Below are positions 17,500 to 26,184 of a stretch of 64,000 bases of DNA, piece after piece. The stretch lies in the NCBI RefSeq assembly GCF_000716545.1, contig NZ_JNWZ01000004.1:1-64000 (forward strand), written 5' to 3'. Under the pieces are notes generated by a model. That model did no database searches and was not told where the DNA came from. It was given only the letters and a program-made list of their open reading frames with translations. A program made the translations under genes and the position numbers. Position 1 is the first letter of the stretch. Every line of letters starts with the position of its first letter. Origin of the DNA: Kitasatospora phosalacinea. Lineage in GTDB: Bacteria > Actinomycetota > Actinomycetes > Streptomycetales > Streptomycetaceae.

Positions 17500-17898
17500 T
17501 CAGACGTTGAAGCCGAGCGCGCGGAGCTGGTCGCGACCTTCGTCGGTGATCTTGTCGGGGCCCCACGGCGGCATCCAGACCCAGTTGATCCGCAGGTCCT
17601 TGACCAGGCCGTCGGTGGCGGTGCGGGCCTGGTCCTCGATGACGTCGGTGAGGGGGCAGGCCGCGGAGGTCAGCGTCATGTCGACGGTGGCGGTGTCGTC
17701 CTCGTCGATGTGCAGGCCGTAGATCAGGCCGAGGTTGACGACGTCGATGCCCAGCTCGGGGTCGACGACGTCCATCAGGGCCTCCATGAGGTCCTCGGTG
17801 GAGACCGTCCCGGTGCTGGTGAACGCGCCCGGGCTGTCGGACGCCGCGGCCTCGGCCGCGGGAGCCCCGGCCTCCGCGGCCGTCTCGTTCTCGCTCAT
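17500..17898 (-). CDS. sufT: SufT-type Fe-S assembly factor (MIP18/DUF59)
   Basis: 132 residues. After a ~35-residue Ala/Glu-rich leader the MIP18/DUF59 domain reads DPELGIDVVNLGLIYG and TLTSAACPLTDVIEDQ, the Cys being the conserved family residue, then WVWMPPWGPDKIT. Proteins of this type help mature Fe-S proteins and usually end suf operons in actinobacteria. It starts 22 bp after the sufU stop and is the last gene before the operon terminator. Confidence 0.92.
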   Translation of the reverse strand: MSENETAAEAGAPAAEAAASDSPGAFTSTGTVSTEDLMEALMDVVDPELGIDVVNLGLIYGLHIDEDDTATVDMTLTSAACPLTDVIEDQARTATDGLVKDLRINWVWMPPWGPDKITDEGRDQLRALGFNV

Positions 17899-17920
17899 GA
17901 ATCCAATGTCCTAACGGGCG

Positions 17921-18373
17921 TCAGTCGGTGAGGGGGGGCTGGCCGCCGAGCGCCTTGGCGGTGGCGTCCTTCCAGGCCATCCAGCTGAGCAGGGCGCACT
18001 TGACCCGGGCCGGGTACTTGGAGACCCCGGCGAAGGCCACGGCGTCCTCCAGCAGGTCCTCGTCGCCCTCGGACTGGCCCCTGCTCTGCATCAGTTCGAG
18101 GAAGGCCTCCTGGATCTGCTGGGCCTCGCCGACCTGCTTGCCGACCACCAGGTCGTTGAGCACGGAGGCGGAGGCCTGGCTGATCGAGCAGCCCTGCGAG
18201 TCGTAGGAGACGTCGGCGACGACCGCGCCGTCGAGCCGCACCCGCAGGGTGATCTCGTCGCCGCAGGTCGGGTTGACGTGGTGGACCTCGGCGTCACCGT
18301 CCCGCAGCCCCTTGCCGTGGGGGTTGCGGTAGTGGTCCAGGATGATCTCCTGGTACATCGAGTCGAGCTTCAT
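17921..18373 (-). CDS. sufU: SufU sulfur-relay protein
   Basis: 150 residues. SufU takes persulfide sulfur from SufS for the SufBCD scaffold and in Gram-positives carries zinc. Conserved ligands are visible: Cys37 and Asp39 in NPTCGDE, Cys62 in GCSISQAS, Cys126 in VKCALLSW. Start ATG 18373 (MKLDSMYQEI) with GAGG 8 bases upstream; a GTG three codons earlier overlaps that ribosome site. It begins 10 bp after the sufS stop. Confidence 0.94.
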   Translation of the reverse strand: MKLDSMYQEIILDHYRNPHGKGLRDGDAEVHHVNPTCGDEITLRVRLDGAVVADVSYDSQGCSISQASASVLNDLVVGKQVGEAQQIQEAFLELMQSRGQSEGDEDLLEDAVAFAGVSKYPARVKCALLSWMAWKDATAKALGGQPPLTD

Positions 18374-18383
18374 GGCAGCCACC

Positions 18384-19646
18384 TCAGCCGAAGAAGTTGC
18401 GGACGTGGTGGAGGCCGTCGATCAGCGCGTCCACCTCGCCGGGCGTGGAGTACAGGTAGAACGACGCCCTGGTGGTCGCCGGAATTCCGTACCGCAGGCA
18501 GACCGGCCGTGCGCAGTGGTGGCCGACCCGGACCGCGATGCCCTGCTCGTCGAGGACCTGGCCGACGTCGTGCGGGTGGATGTCGCCGAGCGTGAAGGAG
18601 ATCGCCGCGCCGCGGTCGACGGCCGTGCGCGGGCCGATGATCCGCAGGTCGGGCACCTCGGCGAGGCGCTCGATGGCGTACGCGGTGATCGCGTGCTCGT
18701 GCGCGGCGACCTTGTCCATGCCGATCGCCGACAGGTAGTCGATGGCGGCGCCGAGGCCGACGGCCTGGGCGATCGGCGGGGTCCCGGCCTCGAACTTGTG
18801 CGGCGCGGGGGCGTAGGTGGACGAGCCCATGGTGACGGTCTCGATCATCTCGCCGCCGCCGAGGAACGGCGGGAGGTCCTCCAGCAGCTCCTGGCGGCCC
18901 CAGAGCACGCCGATGCCGGTGGGGCCGAGCATCTTGTGGCCGGTGAAGGCGACGAAGTCGGCCTCCAGCGCCTGCACGTCGAGCACGGCGTGCGGGGCGG
19001 CCTGCGAGGCGTCGATGGCGACCAGCGCGCCGACCGACTGCGCCTTGCGGACGATGGCGTCCACCGGGTTGACGGTGCCCAGCAGGTTGGAGACCAGGGT
19101 GACCGAGACGATCTTCGTCTTCTCGGTGATCAGCTCGTCCATGTTCGACAGGTCGAGCCGGCCCTCGTCGGTGAGCGAGAACCACTTCAGCTTCGCGCCG
19201 GTGCGCTGCGCGAGCAGCTGCCACGGCACGATGTTGGAGTGGTGCTCCATCTCGGTGATGACGATCTCCGAGTCGGCGTCGACCCGGTACGGCTCCTCGG
19301 CCCAGCCCAGCATGTTGGCGACCAGGTTGAGCGACTCGGAGGCGTTCTTGGTGAAGATCACCTCGTTGCGGCTGGGCGCGTTGATGAAGGACGCGACCTT
19401 GTCCCGGGCGCCCTCGTACAGCGCGGTGGCCTCCTCGGCGAGCACGTGCACGCCGCGGTGGACGTTGGCGTTGTGCTGCTCGTAGTAGGCGTTGAGCGCG
19501 TCCAGCACCTGGCGCGGCTTCTGCGAGGTCGCCGCGTTGTCCAGGTACACCAGGGGCTTGCCGTCGTGCAGCTGCCGCGACAGGACCGGGAAGTCCTTGC
19601 GGATGGCGTCGGTGTCGAGGAGTCCGGTCAGATGGGAATGGGTCAC
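18384..19646 (-). CDS. sufS: SufS cysteine desulfurase
   Basis: 420 residues, group II cysteine desulfurase: a PLP enzyme that takes sulfur from cysteine to give alanine and an enzyme persulfide. PLP lysine is Lys238 in FTGHKMLGPTG; catalytic Cys378 is in HHCARPVCLRYG. Other landmarks: YLDNAATSQKP, VHRGVHVLAEEAT, THMEHHSN-like EMEHHSNIVPW. Start GTG 19646 overlaps the sufC stop by four bases (GTGA), so the two are translationally coupled. Confidence 0.95.
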   Translation of the reverse strand: MTHSHLTGLLDTDAIRKDFPVLSRQLHDGKPLVYLDNAATSQKPRQVLDALNAYYEQHNANVHRGVHVLAEEATALYEGARDKVASFINAPSRNEVIFTKNASESLNLVANMLGWAEEPYRVDADSEIVITEMEHHSNIVPWQLLAQRTGAKLKWFSLTDEGRLDLSNMDELITEKTKIVSVTLVSNLLGTVNPVDAIVRKAQSVGALVAIDASQAAPHAVLDVQALEADFVAFTGHKMLGPTGIGVLWGRQELLEDLPPFLGGGEMIETVTMGSSTYAPAPHKFEAGTPPIAQAVGLGAAIDYLSAIGMDKVAAHEHAITAYAIERLAEVPDLRIIGPRTAVDRGAAISFTLGDIHPHDVGQVLDEQGIAVRVGHHCARPVCLRYGIPATTRASFYLYSTPGEVDALIDGLHHVRNFFG

Positions 19647-20407
19647 TCGGAAGCGCCGCCCTTCACGTAGCTCTCGTAGCCCTCTTCCTCCAGCTTGTCG
19701 GCGAGTTCGGCGCCGCCGGACTCGACGATCCTGCCGCTCGCGAAGACGTGCACGTAGTCGGGCTTGATGTAGCGCAGGATGCGGGTGTAGTGGGTGACCA
19801 GCAGGGTGCCGACCTCACCGGTCGAGCGGACCCGGTTGATGCCCTCGGAGACGACCCGCAGCGCGTCGACGTCGAGGCCGGAGTCGGTCTCGTCGAGGAT
19901 GGCGACCTTCGGCTTGAGCAGCTCCAGCTGGAGGATCTCGTGGCGCTTCTTCTCGCCGCCGGAGAAGCCCTCGTTGACGTTGCGCTCGGCGAACGCCGGG
20001 TCCATCTGCAGGGCGGCCATCGCCTCCTTGACCTCCTTGACCCACAGCCGCAGCTTGGGGGCCTCGCCGCGGACGGCGGTGGCGGCGGTGCGCAGGAAGT
20101 TGGAGACCGAGACGCCGGGCACCTCGACCGGGTACTGCATGGCCAGGAAGAGGCCGGCCCGGGCGCGCTCGTCGACGGACATCTCCAGCACGTCCTCGCC
20201 GTCCAGCAGCACCTGGCCGCCGGTGACGGTGTACTTGGGGTGGCCGGCCAGCGAGTAGGCCAGGGTGGACTTGCCGGAGCCGTTCGGACCCATGATCGCG
20301 TGGGTCTCGCCCTGCTTGACGGTCAGGTCGACGCCCTTGAGGATCTCGCGGGGGCCGCCCTCAGCCTCGACGGAGACGTGCAGGTCGCGGATTTCAAGCG
20401 TTGCCAT
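19643..20407 (-). CDS. sufC: SufC ATPase of the SufBCD complex
   Basis: 254 residues. ABC-type ATPase without membrane partner, driving the SufBCD Fe-S scaffold. Walker A GPNGSGKST at 40-48, signature FSGGEKKR, Walker B VAILDETDSGLD, followed by the SufC-typical TGLLVTHYTRIL-like segment (TLLVTHYTRILRYI). Start ATG 20407, 7 bp after the ferredoxin-like gene's stop. Confidence 0.95.
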   Translation of the reverse strand: MATLEIRDLHVSVEAEGGPREILKGVDLTVKQGETHAIMGPNGSGKSTLAYSLAGHPKYTVTGGQVLLDGEDVLEMSVDERARAGLFLAMQYPVEVPGVSVSNFLRTAATAVRGEAPKLRLWVKEVKEAMAALQMDPAFAERNVNEGFSGGEKKRHEILQLELLKPKVAILDETDSGLDVDALRVVSEGINRVRSTGEVGTLLVTHYTRILRYIKPDYVHVFASGRIVESGGAELADKLEEEGYESYVKGGASE

Positions 20408-20414
20408 GGGGTAC

Positions 20415-20732
20415 TCAGTTCTCCTGGTTGACGGAGACGAGCACATCGTCCCCTTCGATCTTTACGGGGTAGACGGCGACCGGCCTGGTCGCGGGCAGCC
20501 CGGACGGCTTGCCGGTGCGCAGGTCGAAGCTGGAGCCGTGCAGCCAGCACTCGATCCTGCAGTCCTCGACCTCGCCCTCGGACAGCGAGACGTTGGCGTG
20601 CGAGCAGGTGTCGTTGATGGCGAACACGCCCTCGTCGGTGCGGACGATCGCCACCGGGACGCCGTTCAGCTCCACCTTCTTGGGCACGTCCTCCTGCAGG
20701 ACGCTCAGCGCGCAGGCCCGGACGTAGCTCAT
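20415..20732 (-). CDS. Rieske-type [2Fe-2S] ferredoxin in the suf operon
   Basis: 105 residues, soluble single-domain Rieske protein like NirD or dioxygenase ferredoxins. Cluster ligands are Cys43/His45 (DTCSHANVS) and Cys62/His65 (IECWLHGSSFD). Likely a small electron carrier; in this setting it may supply electrons for cluster assembly, which is an inference from position. ATG 20732 overlaps the sufD stop by four bases (ATGA), and sufC follows, so it is an integral operon member. Confidence 0.92.
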   Translation of the reverse strand: MSYVRACALSVLQEDVPKKVELNGVPVAIVRTDEGVFAINDTCSHANVSLSEGEVEDCRIECWLHGSSFDLRTGKPSGLPATRPVAVYPVKIEGDDVLVSVNQEN

Positions 20733-21973
20733 GCCACGGTCTCTTCCAGCTCGGCCTCGATCTTCTCCAGCAGCCGGTCCTGGATCTCGGCGACGCCGAT
20801 CTGCTGGACCAGCTCGGCGAAGAAGCCGCGCACCACCAGGCGGCGGGCCTCGTCGGCCGGGACGCCGCGGGACTGCAGGTAGAACAGCTGCTCGTCGTCG
20901 AAGCGGCCGGTCGCGGAGGCGTGGCCGGCGCCGACGATCTCGCCGGTCTCGATCTCCAGGTTGGGCACGGAGTCGACCCGGGCGCCGTCGGTGAGCACCA
21001 GGTTGCGGTTGAGCTCGTAGGTGTCGGTGCCGAGCGCGGCGGCCCGGATCAGCACGTCGCCGATCCACACCGCGTGCGCGTCCTGGCCCTGCAGCGCGCC
21101 CTTGTAGGCGACGTTGGAGCGGCAGTGCGGGGTGTCGTGGTCGATCACCAGGCGGTGCTCCAGGTGCTGACCGGCGTCCGCGAAGTACAGGCCGAACAGC
21201 TCGGCCTCGCCGCCGGGGGCCGCGTAGTTGACCCGCGGGTGCAGGCGCACCACGTCGCCGCCGAAGGTGACGACCACCGACTTGAAGGTGGCGTCCCGGC
21301 CGACCAGCGCGTTCTGCTGGGCGACGTGCACCGCGTCGCGCTCCCAGTCCTGGACGGAGACGAAGGTCAGCTTGGCGCCGTCGCCGACCAGCAGGTCGAC
21401 GTTGGCGGCGCGGGTGCCGGTGCCGGTGTGGTTGAGCACCACGACGGCCTCGGCGAACGGCTTGACCTCGATCACCAGGTGGGCGAAGCGGACGCCGCCC
21501 TCGCCGTGCACGTCGATCCGGACCGGCTCGGTGAGCACCGTCTCCTTGGGGACGGTCACCACCAGCGCCTGCTCGAAGGCGCTGAACGCCTGCGCGGCGA
21601 CCCGGTCCACCGGGGTGCCGGCCTTGCCGACCCGGGCGTCCTCGCGGCCGACCAGCTCGGAGGTGACGCCCTCCGGCAGCCCCAGCTCGATCTTGTCGGA
21701 GCCCGCGCCGTCACGGACGGCACCCTCGGCGGCGTTGCCGTCGTGCAGCCCGCCGAGGCGGTGCAGCGGGGTGAACCGCCAGTCCTCCTCGCGGCCGGTG
21801 GGCACCGGGAAGTCGTTGACGTCGAAGGACGGCTTGACGGCGACCCGGGCGTCGATCGGCTGCCGGACGGTGTCGCGCCCGGTGCCCGGGCCGGCGAGCT
21901 GCTCGCCGGCGCCGGCGGTGCCGACCTCGATCGATCCGGCGGTGGTGGAGCCGGGGGTGTTCTGCTCAGCCAT
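20729..21973 (-). CDS. sufD: SufD scaffold subunit
   Basis: 414 residues. Paralogue of SufB; with SufB and SufC it forms the scaffold where clusters are built. The conserved beta-helix region includes VRLHPRVNYAAPGGEAELFGLYF, CRSNVAYKGAL and the C-terminal GHASATGRFDDEQLFYLQSRG. The first ~60 residues are low complexity. Start ATG 21973; 59 bp after the sufB stop. Confidence 0.94.
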   Translation of the reverse strand: MAEQNTPGSTTAGSIEVGTAGAGEQLAGPGTGRDTVRQPIDARVAVKPSFDVNDFPVPTGREEDWRFTPLHRLGGLHDGNAAEGAVRDGAGSDKIELGLPEGVTSELVGREDARVGKAGTPVDRVAAQAFSAFEQALVVTVPKETVLTEPVRIDVHGEGGVRFAHLVIEVKPFAEAVVVLNHTGTGTRAANVDLLVGDGAKLTFVSVQDWERDAVHVAQQNALVGRDATFKSVVVTFGGDVVRLHPRVNYAAPGGEAELFGLYFADAGQHLEHRLVIDHDTPHCRSNVAYKGALQGQDAHAVWIGDVLIRAAALGTDTYELNRNLVLTDGARVDSVPNLEIETGEIVGAGHASATGRFDDEQLFYLQSRGVPADEARRLVVRGFFAELVQQIGVAEIQDRLLEKIEAELEETVA

Positions 21974-22032
21974 GGCTGTTCGTGTTGCTCTCTTTCGGGA
22001 ATGGTCGGCGGGCGGCGGGTGCTGACGGCGCG

Positions 22033-23445
22033 TCAGCCGACCGCGCCCTCCATCTGCAGCTCGATCAGCCGGTTCAGCTCCAGCGCGTACTCCATCGGCA
22101 GCTCACGGGCGATCGGCTCGACGAAGCCGCGCACGATCATCGCCATCGCCTCGGTCTCGCTCAGGCCGCGGCTCATCAGGTAGAACAGCTGGTCCTCGGA
22201 GACCTTGGAGACGGTCGCCTCGTGGCCCATCGACACGTCGTCCTCGCGGACGTCCACGTACGGGTAGGTGTCCGAGCGGGAGACGGTGTCCACCAGCAGC
22301 GCGTCGCACAGCACGTTCGACTTGGCGCCGTGCGAACCCTCGCCGATCTCGATCAGGCCCCGGTAGGAGGTGCGGCCGCCGCCGCGCGCCACCGACTTGG
22401 AGACGATGTGCGAGGAGGTGTTCGGCGCCATGTGGACCATCTTCGCGCCGGCGTCCTGGTGCTGGCCCTCGCCCGCGAAGGCGATCGACAGGGTCTCGCC
22501 CTTGGCGTGCTCGCCCATCAGGTAGACGGCCGGGTACTTCATGGTGACCTTGGAGCCGATGTTGCCGTCGACCCACTCCATGGTCGCGCCCTCGTACGCC
22601 ACGGCGCGCTTGGTGACCAGGTTGTAGACGTTGTTCGACCAGTTCTGGATGGTCGTGTAGCGGCAGCGGCCGCCCTTCTTGACGATGATCTCGACCACCG
22701 CGGAGTGCAGCGAGTCCGAGGAGTAGATCGGCGCGGTGCAGCCCTCGACGTAGTGGACGTAGGCGTCCTCGTCGACGATGATCAGCGTCCGCTCGAACTG
22801 GCCCATGTTCTCGGTGTTGATCCGGAAGTAGGCCTGCAGCGGGATGTCCACGTGCACGCCCTTCGGCACGTAGATGAACGAGCCGCCGGACCACACCGCG
22901 GTGTTCAGCGCGGCGAACTTGTTGTCGCCGGCCGGGATGACGGTGCCGAAGTACTCCTTGAAGAGCTCCGGGTGCTCCTTGAGCGCGGTGTCGGTGTCCA
23001 GGAAGATGACGCCCTGCTCCTCCAGGTCCTCGCGGATCTGGTGGTAGACGACCTCGGACTCGTACTGCGCGGCCACGCCGGCCACCAGGCGCTGCTTCTC
23101 CGCCTCCGGGATGCCCAGCTTGTCGTAGGTGGCCTTGATGTCGGCGGGCAGGTCCTCCCAGGACTCGGCCTGCTTCTCGGTGGAGCGCACGAAGTACTTG
23201 ATGTTGTCGAAGTCGATGCCCGACAGGTCGGAGCCCCAGGTCGGCATGGGCTTCTTGCCGAACAGCTTGAGTCCCTTGAGGCGGAGGTCGAGCATCCACT
23301 CGGACTCGCTCTTCTTCGCCGAGATGTCGCGGACCACGTCCTCGCTCAGGCCGCGCTTGGCGGTGGCGCCGGCGGTGTCCGAGTCGGCCCAGCCGTACTC
23401 GTACGTGCCGATGCCTTCGAGCTCGGGGTGTGCGATGTCAGTCAT
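22033..23445 (-). CDS. sufB: SufB scaffold subunit
   Basis: 470 residues, the core Fe-S scaffold. Highly conserved stretches include [51 protein letters not shown] (with the scaffold Cys), [16 protein letters not shown] and [17 protein letters not shown]. No intein is present, unlike mycobacterial SufB. ATG 23445 sits behind GGAGGA and overlaps the sufR stop by four bases (ATGA). Confidence 0.96.
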   Translation of the reverse strand: MTDIAHPELEGIGTYEYGWADSDTAGATAKRGLSEDVVRDISAKKSESEWMLDLRLKGLKLFGKKPMPTWGSDLSGIDFDNIKYFVRSTEKQAESWEDLPADIKATYDKLGIPEAEKQRLVAGVAAQYESEVVYHQIREDLEEQGVIFLDTDTALKEHPELFKEYFGTVIPAGDNKFAALNTAVWSGGSFIYVPKGVHVDIPLQAYFRINTENMGQFERTLIIVDEDAYVHYVEGCTAPIYSSDSLHSAVVEIIVKKGGRCRYTTIQNWSNNVYNLVTKRAVAYEGATMEWVDGNIGSKVTMKYPAVYLMGEHAKGETLSIAFAGEGQHQDAGAKMVHMAPNTSSHIVSKSVARGGGRTSYRGLIEIGEGSHGAKSNVLCDALLVDTVSRSDTYPYVDVREDDVSMGHEATVSKVSEDQLFYLMSRGLSETEAMAMIVRGFVEPIARELPMEYALELNRLIELQMEGAVG

Positions 23446-24299
23446 GCGAGGTTCCTCCGCGCGGACGAGCCGTTTTCGATGGGGGACGTACCGGCAGTCG
23501 GCACGGCACCGGGCGCCCCGGCGGGCGACGGTGCGGCACCGGATGCCGGCACATACGTGGTGCAGACCCCGTCGCCGTGGGCGATGGTGGCCAGCCGTTG
23601 CACATGGGTACCCAGGAGCTGCGAGAAGACCTCGGTCTCCGCCTCGCAGAGCTGCGGGAACTGCTCGGCGATGTGCGCGACCGGGCAGTGGTGCTGGCAG
23701 AGCTGCGCGCCGGCCGGTGCGGCGGGCGCAGCGGCGGCGGGCGGGACGCGCCGCACCGTGGCAGCGTACCCGTCGGCGCTGAGCGCCTCGGCCAGCGCCT
23801 CGGCGCGCTGCCCGGCGGCGGCCGCCGCCAGGGCGTCCTGGTACTTCAGGCCCTGCTTGGCGAGCCGGGCCCGGGCGAAGGCGGCGACCGCCTCCTCGCC
23901 CGCCTTGCCGCCGCCGGCCGCGTCCGAGATCCAGCGCAGCGCGTCGGCGGCGAGCTGGTCGTAGGCCTGGTAGAAGGCGCTGCGGCCGCTGTCGGTGAGC
24001 GCGAACACCTTGGCCGGGCGGCCGCGGCCGCGGCTGCCGTAGACCCGCTGCTCGCGGGCGTCGACCAGCCCGGCGGCGGCCAGGCCGTCCAGGTGGCGGC
24101 GGACCGCGGCGGGGGTCAGGCCGAGGCGGCTGGCCAGGTCGGCGGCCGAGGACGGGCCGTGGTCCAGGATCGAACGGGCGACCCGGTCCCGGGTCGCCGG
24201 GTGGCCCTCGGCGAGGGCCTCCGCCGCCGTCGCGGGCACGGCACAGCCGGGAGCGTCGGGCTCCCGGTGCTGGGCGTCGTGCTCGCGGATGTTTTTCAC
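23442..24299 (-). CDS. sufR: SufR, Fe-S cluster-sensing repressor of the suf operon
   Basis: 285 residues. N-terminal winged HTH (about 35-95: [27 protein letters not shown], then [15 protein letters not shown]). The C-terminal cysteines Cys201, Cys205 and Cys218 ([18 protein letters not shown]) are the cluster ligands of SufR. A Pro/Ala-rich tail follows. Start: I favour GTG 24299 (VKNIREHD), because the operator CAAC-N6-GTTG begins at this codon; a GTG at 24347 would add 16 residues and put the operator inside the gene. It heads the suf operon and is expected to repress itself and suf when loaded with [4Fe-4S]. Confidence 0.92.
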   Translation of the reverse strand: MKNIREHDAQHREPDAPGCAVPATAAEALAEGHPATRDRVARSILDHGPSSAADLASRLGLTPAAVRRHLDGLAAAGLVDAREQRVYGSRGRGRPAKVFALTDSGRSAFYQAYDQLAADALRWISDAAGGGKAGEEAVAAFARARLAKQGLKYQDALAAAAAGQRAEALAEALSADGYAATVRRVPPAAAAPAAPAGAQLCQHHCPVAHIAEQFPQLCEAETEVFSQLLGTHVQRLATIAHGDGVCTTYVPASGAAPSPAGAPGAVPTAGTSPIENGSSARRNLA

Positions 24300-24312
24300 A
24301 ACACGATTGTTG
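24299..24312 (-). promoter_or_regulatory. SufR operator CAAC-N6-GTTG
   Basis: CAAC (24299-24302), six bases, GTTG (24309-24312): exactly the palindrome reported for SufR in Streptomyces avermitilis, as I remember it. It overlaps the proposed sufR start and the expected -10 region, so binding would block initiation directly. Confidence 0.75.
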
Positions 24313-24371
24313 CGTAATTCGTCCGACGGAGACAAGCCGTGACCCACGCCTCATCGGTGTCGTCCGTCACG

Positions 24372-24390
24372 AAAGGCAAGCCTTACCCGA
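24372..24390. promoter_or_regulatory. Possible iron box (DtxR/DmdR site) between sufR and the ABC transporter
   Basis: On the minus strand the core AAGGCTTGCCTT has the AGG-N4-CCT symmetry of the actinobacterial iron box; over 19 positions about 12 match TTAGGTTAGGCTAACCTAA. Located between the sufR operator and the ABC gene start at 24424. Moderate match only. Confidence 0.4.
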
Positions 24391-24410
24391 AACGGGTCGT
24401 GAGCTGCTCC

Positions 24411-24416
24411 TAGACT
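24411..24416 (+). promoter_or_regulatory. -10 box for a leaderless ABC transporter transcript
   Basis: TAGACT lies 7 bases before the ATG at 24424 and no ribosome binding site is present, the usual arrangement of leaderless streptomycete mRNAs. The -35 is not clear. Confidence 0.5.
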
Positions 24417-24423
24417 CGCCGGT

Positions 24424-25341
24424 ATGCATGCAGACCCCGCCGTCGAGGTGACCGCACTGGTCAAGCGGTACGGCGACAAGACCGCCGTGGACGGGCTGAG
24501 CCTGGCCATCGCCCGGGGCACCGTCACCGCGGTGCTGGGGCCCAACGGCGCGGGCAAGACCACCACGATCGAGACCTGCGAGGGCTACCGCCGCCCCGAC
24601 GCGGGCACCGTCCGGGTCCTCGGCCTGGACCCGGTGGCGCAGGCCGCCCGGCTCAAGCCGCGGATCGGCGTGATGCTCCAATCGGGGGGCGTGTACGCCG
24701 GTGCGCGCGCCCTCGAAATGCTCCACCACACCGCCAGGCTGTACGCCGACCCGCTGCCCGTCGGCCCGCTCGCCGAGCGCCTGGGCCTGGACTCCTGCGG
24801 CCGCACTCCCTACCGCCGGCTCTCCGGCGGCCAGCAGCAGCGCCTCGCCCTGGCGATGGCCGTGGTCGGCCGTCCCGAGCTGGTCTTCCTGGACGAGCCC
24901 ACCGCCGGCCTCGACCCGCAGGCCCGCCGCGCCACCTGGGACCTGGTCACCGAGCTGCGCGCCGCCGGCGCCACCGTCGTCCTCACCACCCACCAGATGG
25001 ACGAGGCCGAGCAGCTCGCCGACGACGTCGCGATCGTCGACCGGGGCCGGGTCGTCGCCCAGGGCTCCCCCGACGAGCTGCGCGGCTCCGAGGCCCTGCT
25101 GCGCTTCGACGGCCCGCCCGGCCTCGACCTGGCCGGCCTGCGCAAGGTCCTGCCCGACCGGGCCGCCGTCACCGAACCCTCCCCCGGCTCCTACCGCGTC
25201 GAGGCCGAACTCGACGCGGCCCTGCTGGCCGCCGTCACCGGCTGGTGCGCCGGGGCGGGCGTGATGCCCGACCGGCTCGCCGTGCAGCGTCGCAGCCTCG
25301 AAGACGTCTTCCTCGACCTGACCGGACGGGAACTGCGATGA
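24424..25341 (+). CDS. ABC exporter ATP-binding protein
   Basis: 305 residues. Walker A GPNGAGKTTT near 40-48, signature LSGGQQQR, Walker B LVFLDEPTAGLD, and the DrrA/CcmA-type C-terminal extension ending FLDLTGRELR. It pairs with the permease that starts four bases inside its stop. This class exports drugs, lipids or antibiotics, or supports cytochrome assembly; the substrate is not evident. Probably leaderless (see the -10 at 24411). Divergent from sufR, so it could share control by iron or cluster status. Confidence 0.93.
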   Translation: MHADPAVEVTALVKRYGDKTAVDGLSLAIARGTVTAVLGPNGAGKTTTIETCEGYRRPDAGTVRVLGLDPVAQAARLKPRIGVMLQSGGVYAGARALEMLHHTARLYADPLPVGPLAERLGLDSCGRTPYRRLSGGQQQRLALAMAVVGRPELVFLDEPTAGLDPQARRATWDLVTELRAAGATVVLTTHQMDEAEQLADDVAIVDRGRVVAQGSPDELRGSEALLRFDGPPGLDLAGLRKVLPDRAAVTEPSPGSYRVEAELDAALLAAVTGWCAGAGVMPDRLAVQRRSLEDVFLDLTGRELR

Positions 25342-26108
25342 CCGCCACCGACCTCACCCCCCGCCCCGGCGCCGCGCCGGTCGGCCGGATGCTGCTCGCG
25401 CAGACCGCCCTGGAGACCAGGATGCTGCTGCGCAACGGCGAGCAGCTGCTGCTCACCGTGGTCATCCCGACCGTGCTGCTGGTGCTGTTCTCCGCGGTCG
25501 ACGTGGTCGCCGTGGACGGCCCGGGCAAGCGGGTCGACTTCCTGGCGCCCGGCCTGCTGGCGCTGGCCGTGATGTCCACCGCGTTCACCGGGCAGGCCAT
25601 CGCCACCGGCTTCGAGCGCCGCTACGGCGTGCTCAAGCGCCTGGGCGCCACGCCGCTGCCGCGCTGGGCGCTGCTGTCCGCGAAGACCGGCTGCGTGCTG
25701 GTCACCGAGCTGCTGCAGGTGCTGCTGCTGTCCGCGATCGCGCTGGCGCTGGGCTGGTCCCCGCACGGCGACCCGCTGTCGGTGCTGCTCCTGCTGGTGC
25801 TGGGCACCGCCGCGTTCTCGGGCCTGGGCCTGCTGATGGCGGGCACCCTGCGGGCGGAGGCCACGCTGGCCGGCGCCAACCTGGTGTTCGTCCTGCTGCT
25901 GCTGGCCGGCGGCGTGGTCGTCCCGCTGTCGAAGTTCCCGGACGCGGTGCGCCCGGTGCTGGAGCTGCTGCCGATCTCGGCGCTCTCCGACGGCCTGCGC
26001 TCGGTCCTCCAGCTCGGCGGCGGCGTCCCCTGGGCGGACCTGGGCGTGCTGGCCGCCTGGTCGGTGCTCGGCCTGGCCGCCGCGGCCCGGTTCTTCCGCT
26101 GGGAGTGA
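25338..26108 (+). CDS. ABC-2 type exporter permease
   Basis: 256 residues with six predicted membrane helices, typical of ABC-2 permeases: MLLRNGEQLLLTVVIPT, then ERRYGVLKRLGATPLPRW (the conserved cytosolic loop) and VVVPLSKFPDAVRPVLELLP between the last helices. ATG 25338 overlaps the stop of the ATPase gene (ATGA), giving coupled translation. Ends at a strong hairpin. Confidence 0.93.
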   Translation: MTATDLTPRPGAAPVGRMLLAQTALETRMLLRNGEQLLLTVVIPTVLLVLFSAVDVVAVDGPGKRVDFLAPGLLALAVMSTAFTGQAIATGFERRYGVLKRLGATPLPRWALLSAKTGCVLVTELLQVLLLSAIALALGWSPHGDPLSVLLLLVLGTAAFSGLGLLMAGTLRAEATLAGANLVFVLLLLAGGVVVPLSKFPDAVRPVLELLPISALSDGLRSVLQLGGGVPWADLGVLAAWSVLGLAAAARFFRWE

Positions 26109-26121
26109 GCCCGCACGGCGG

Positions 26122-26150
26122 CGGCCCCGGGAGCGGTGCTCCCGGGGCCG
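26122..26150. terminator. Bidirectional terminator, ABC permease / surface protein
   Basis: Perfect 13-bp stem (26122-26134 and 26138-26150) with a 3-base loop, between convergent stops at 26108 and 26185. Confidence 0.85.
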
Positions 26151-26184
26151 TCGCTTCTCGGGCCGTCGCTTCTCGGGCCGTCGG
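26145..26184. repeat. 15-bp tandem repeat, 2.7 copies
   Basis: The unit GGGCCGTCGCTTCTC is present at 26145-26159 and 26160-26174, with a partial third copy to 26184. It overlaps the 3' arm of the terminator and abuts the stop of the surface protein gene. Confidence 0.9.
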
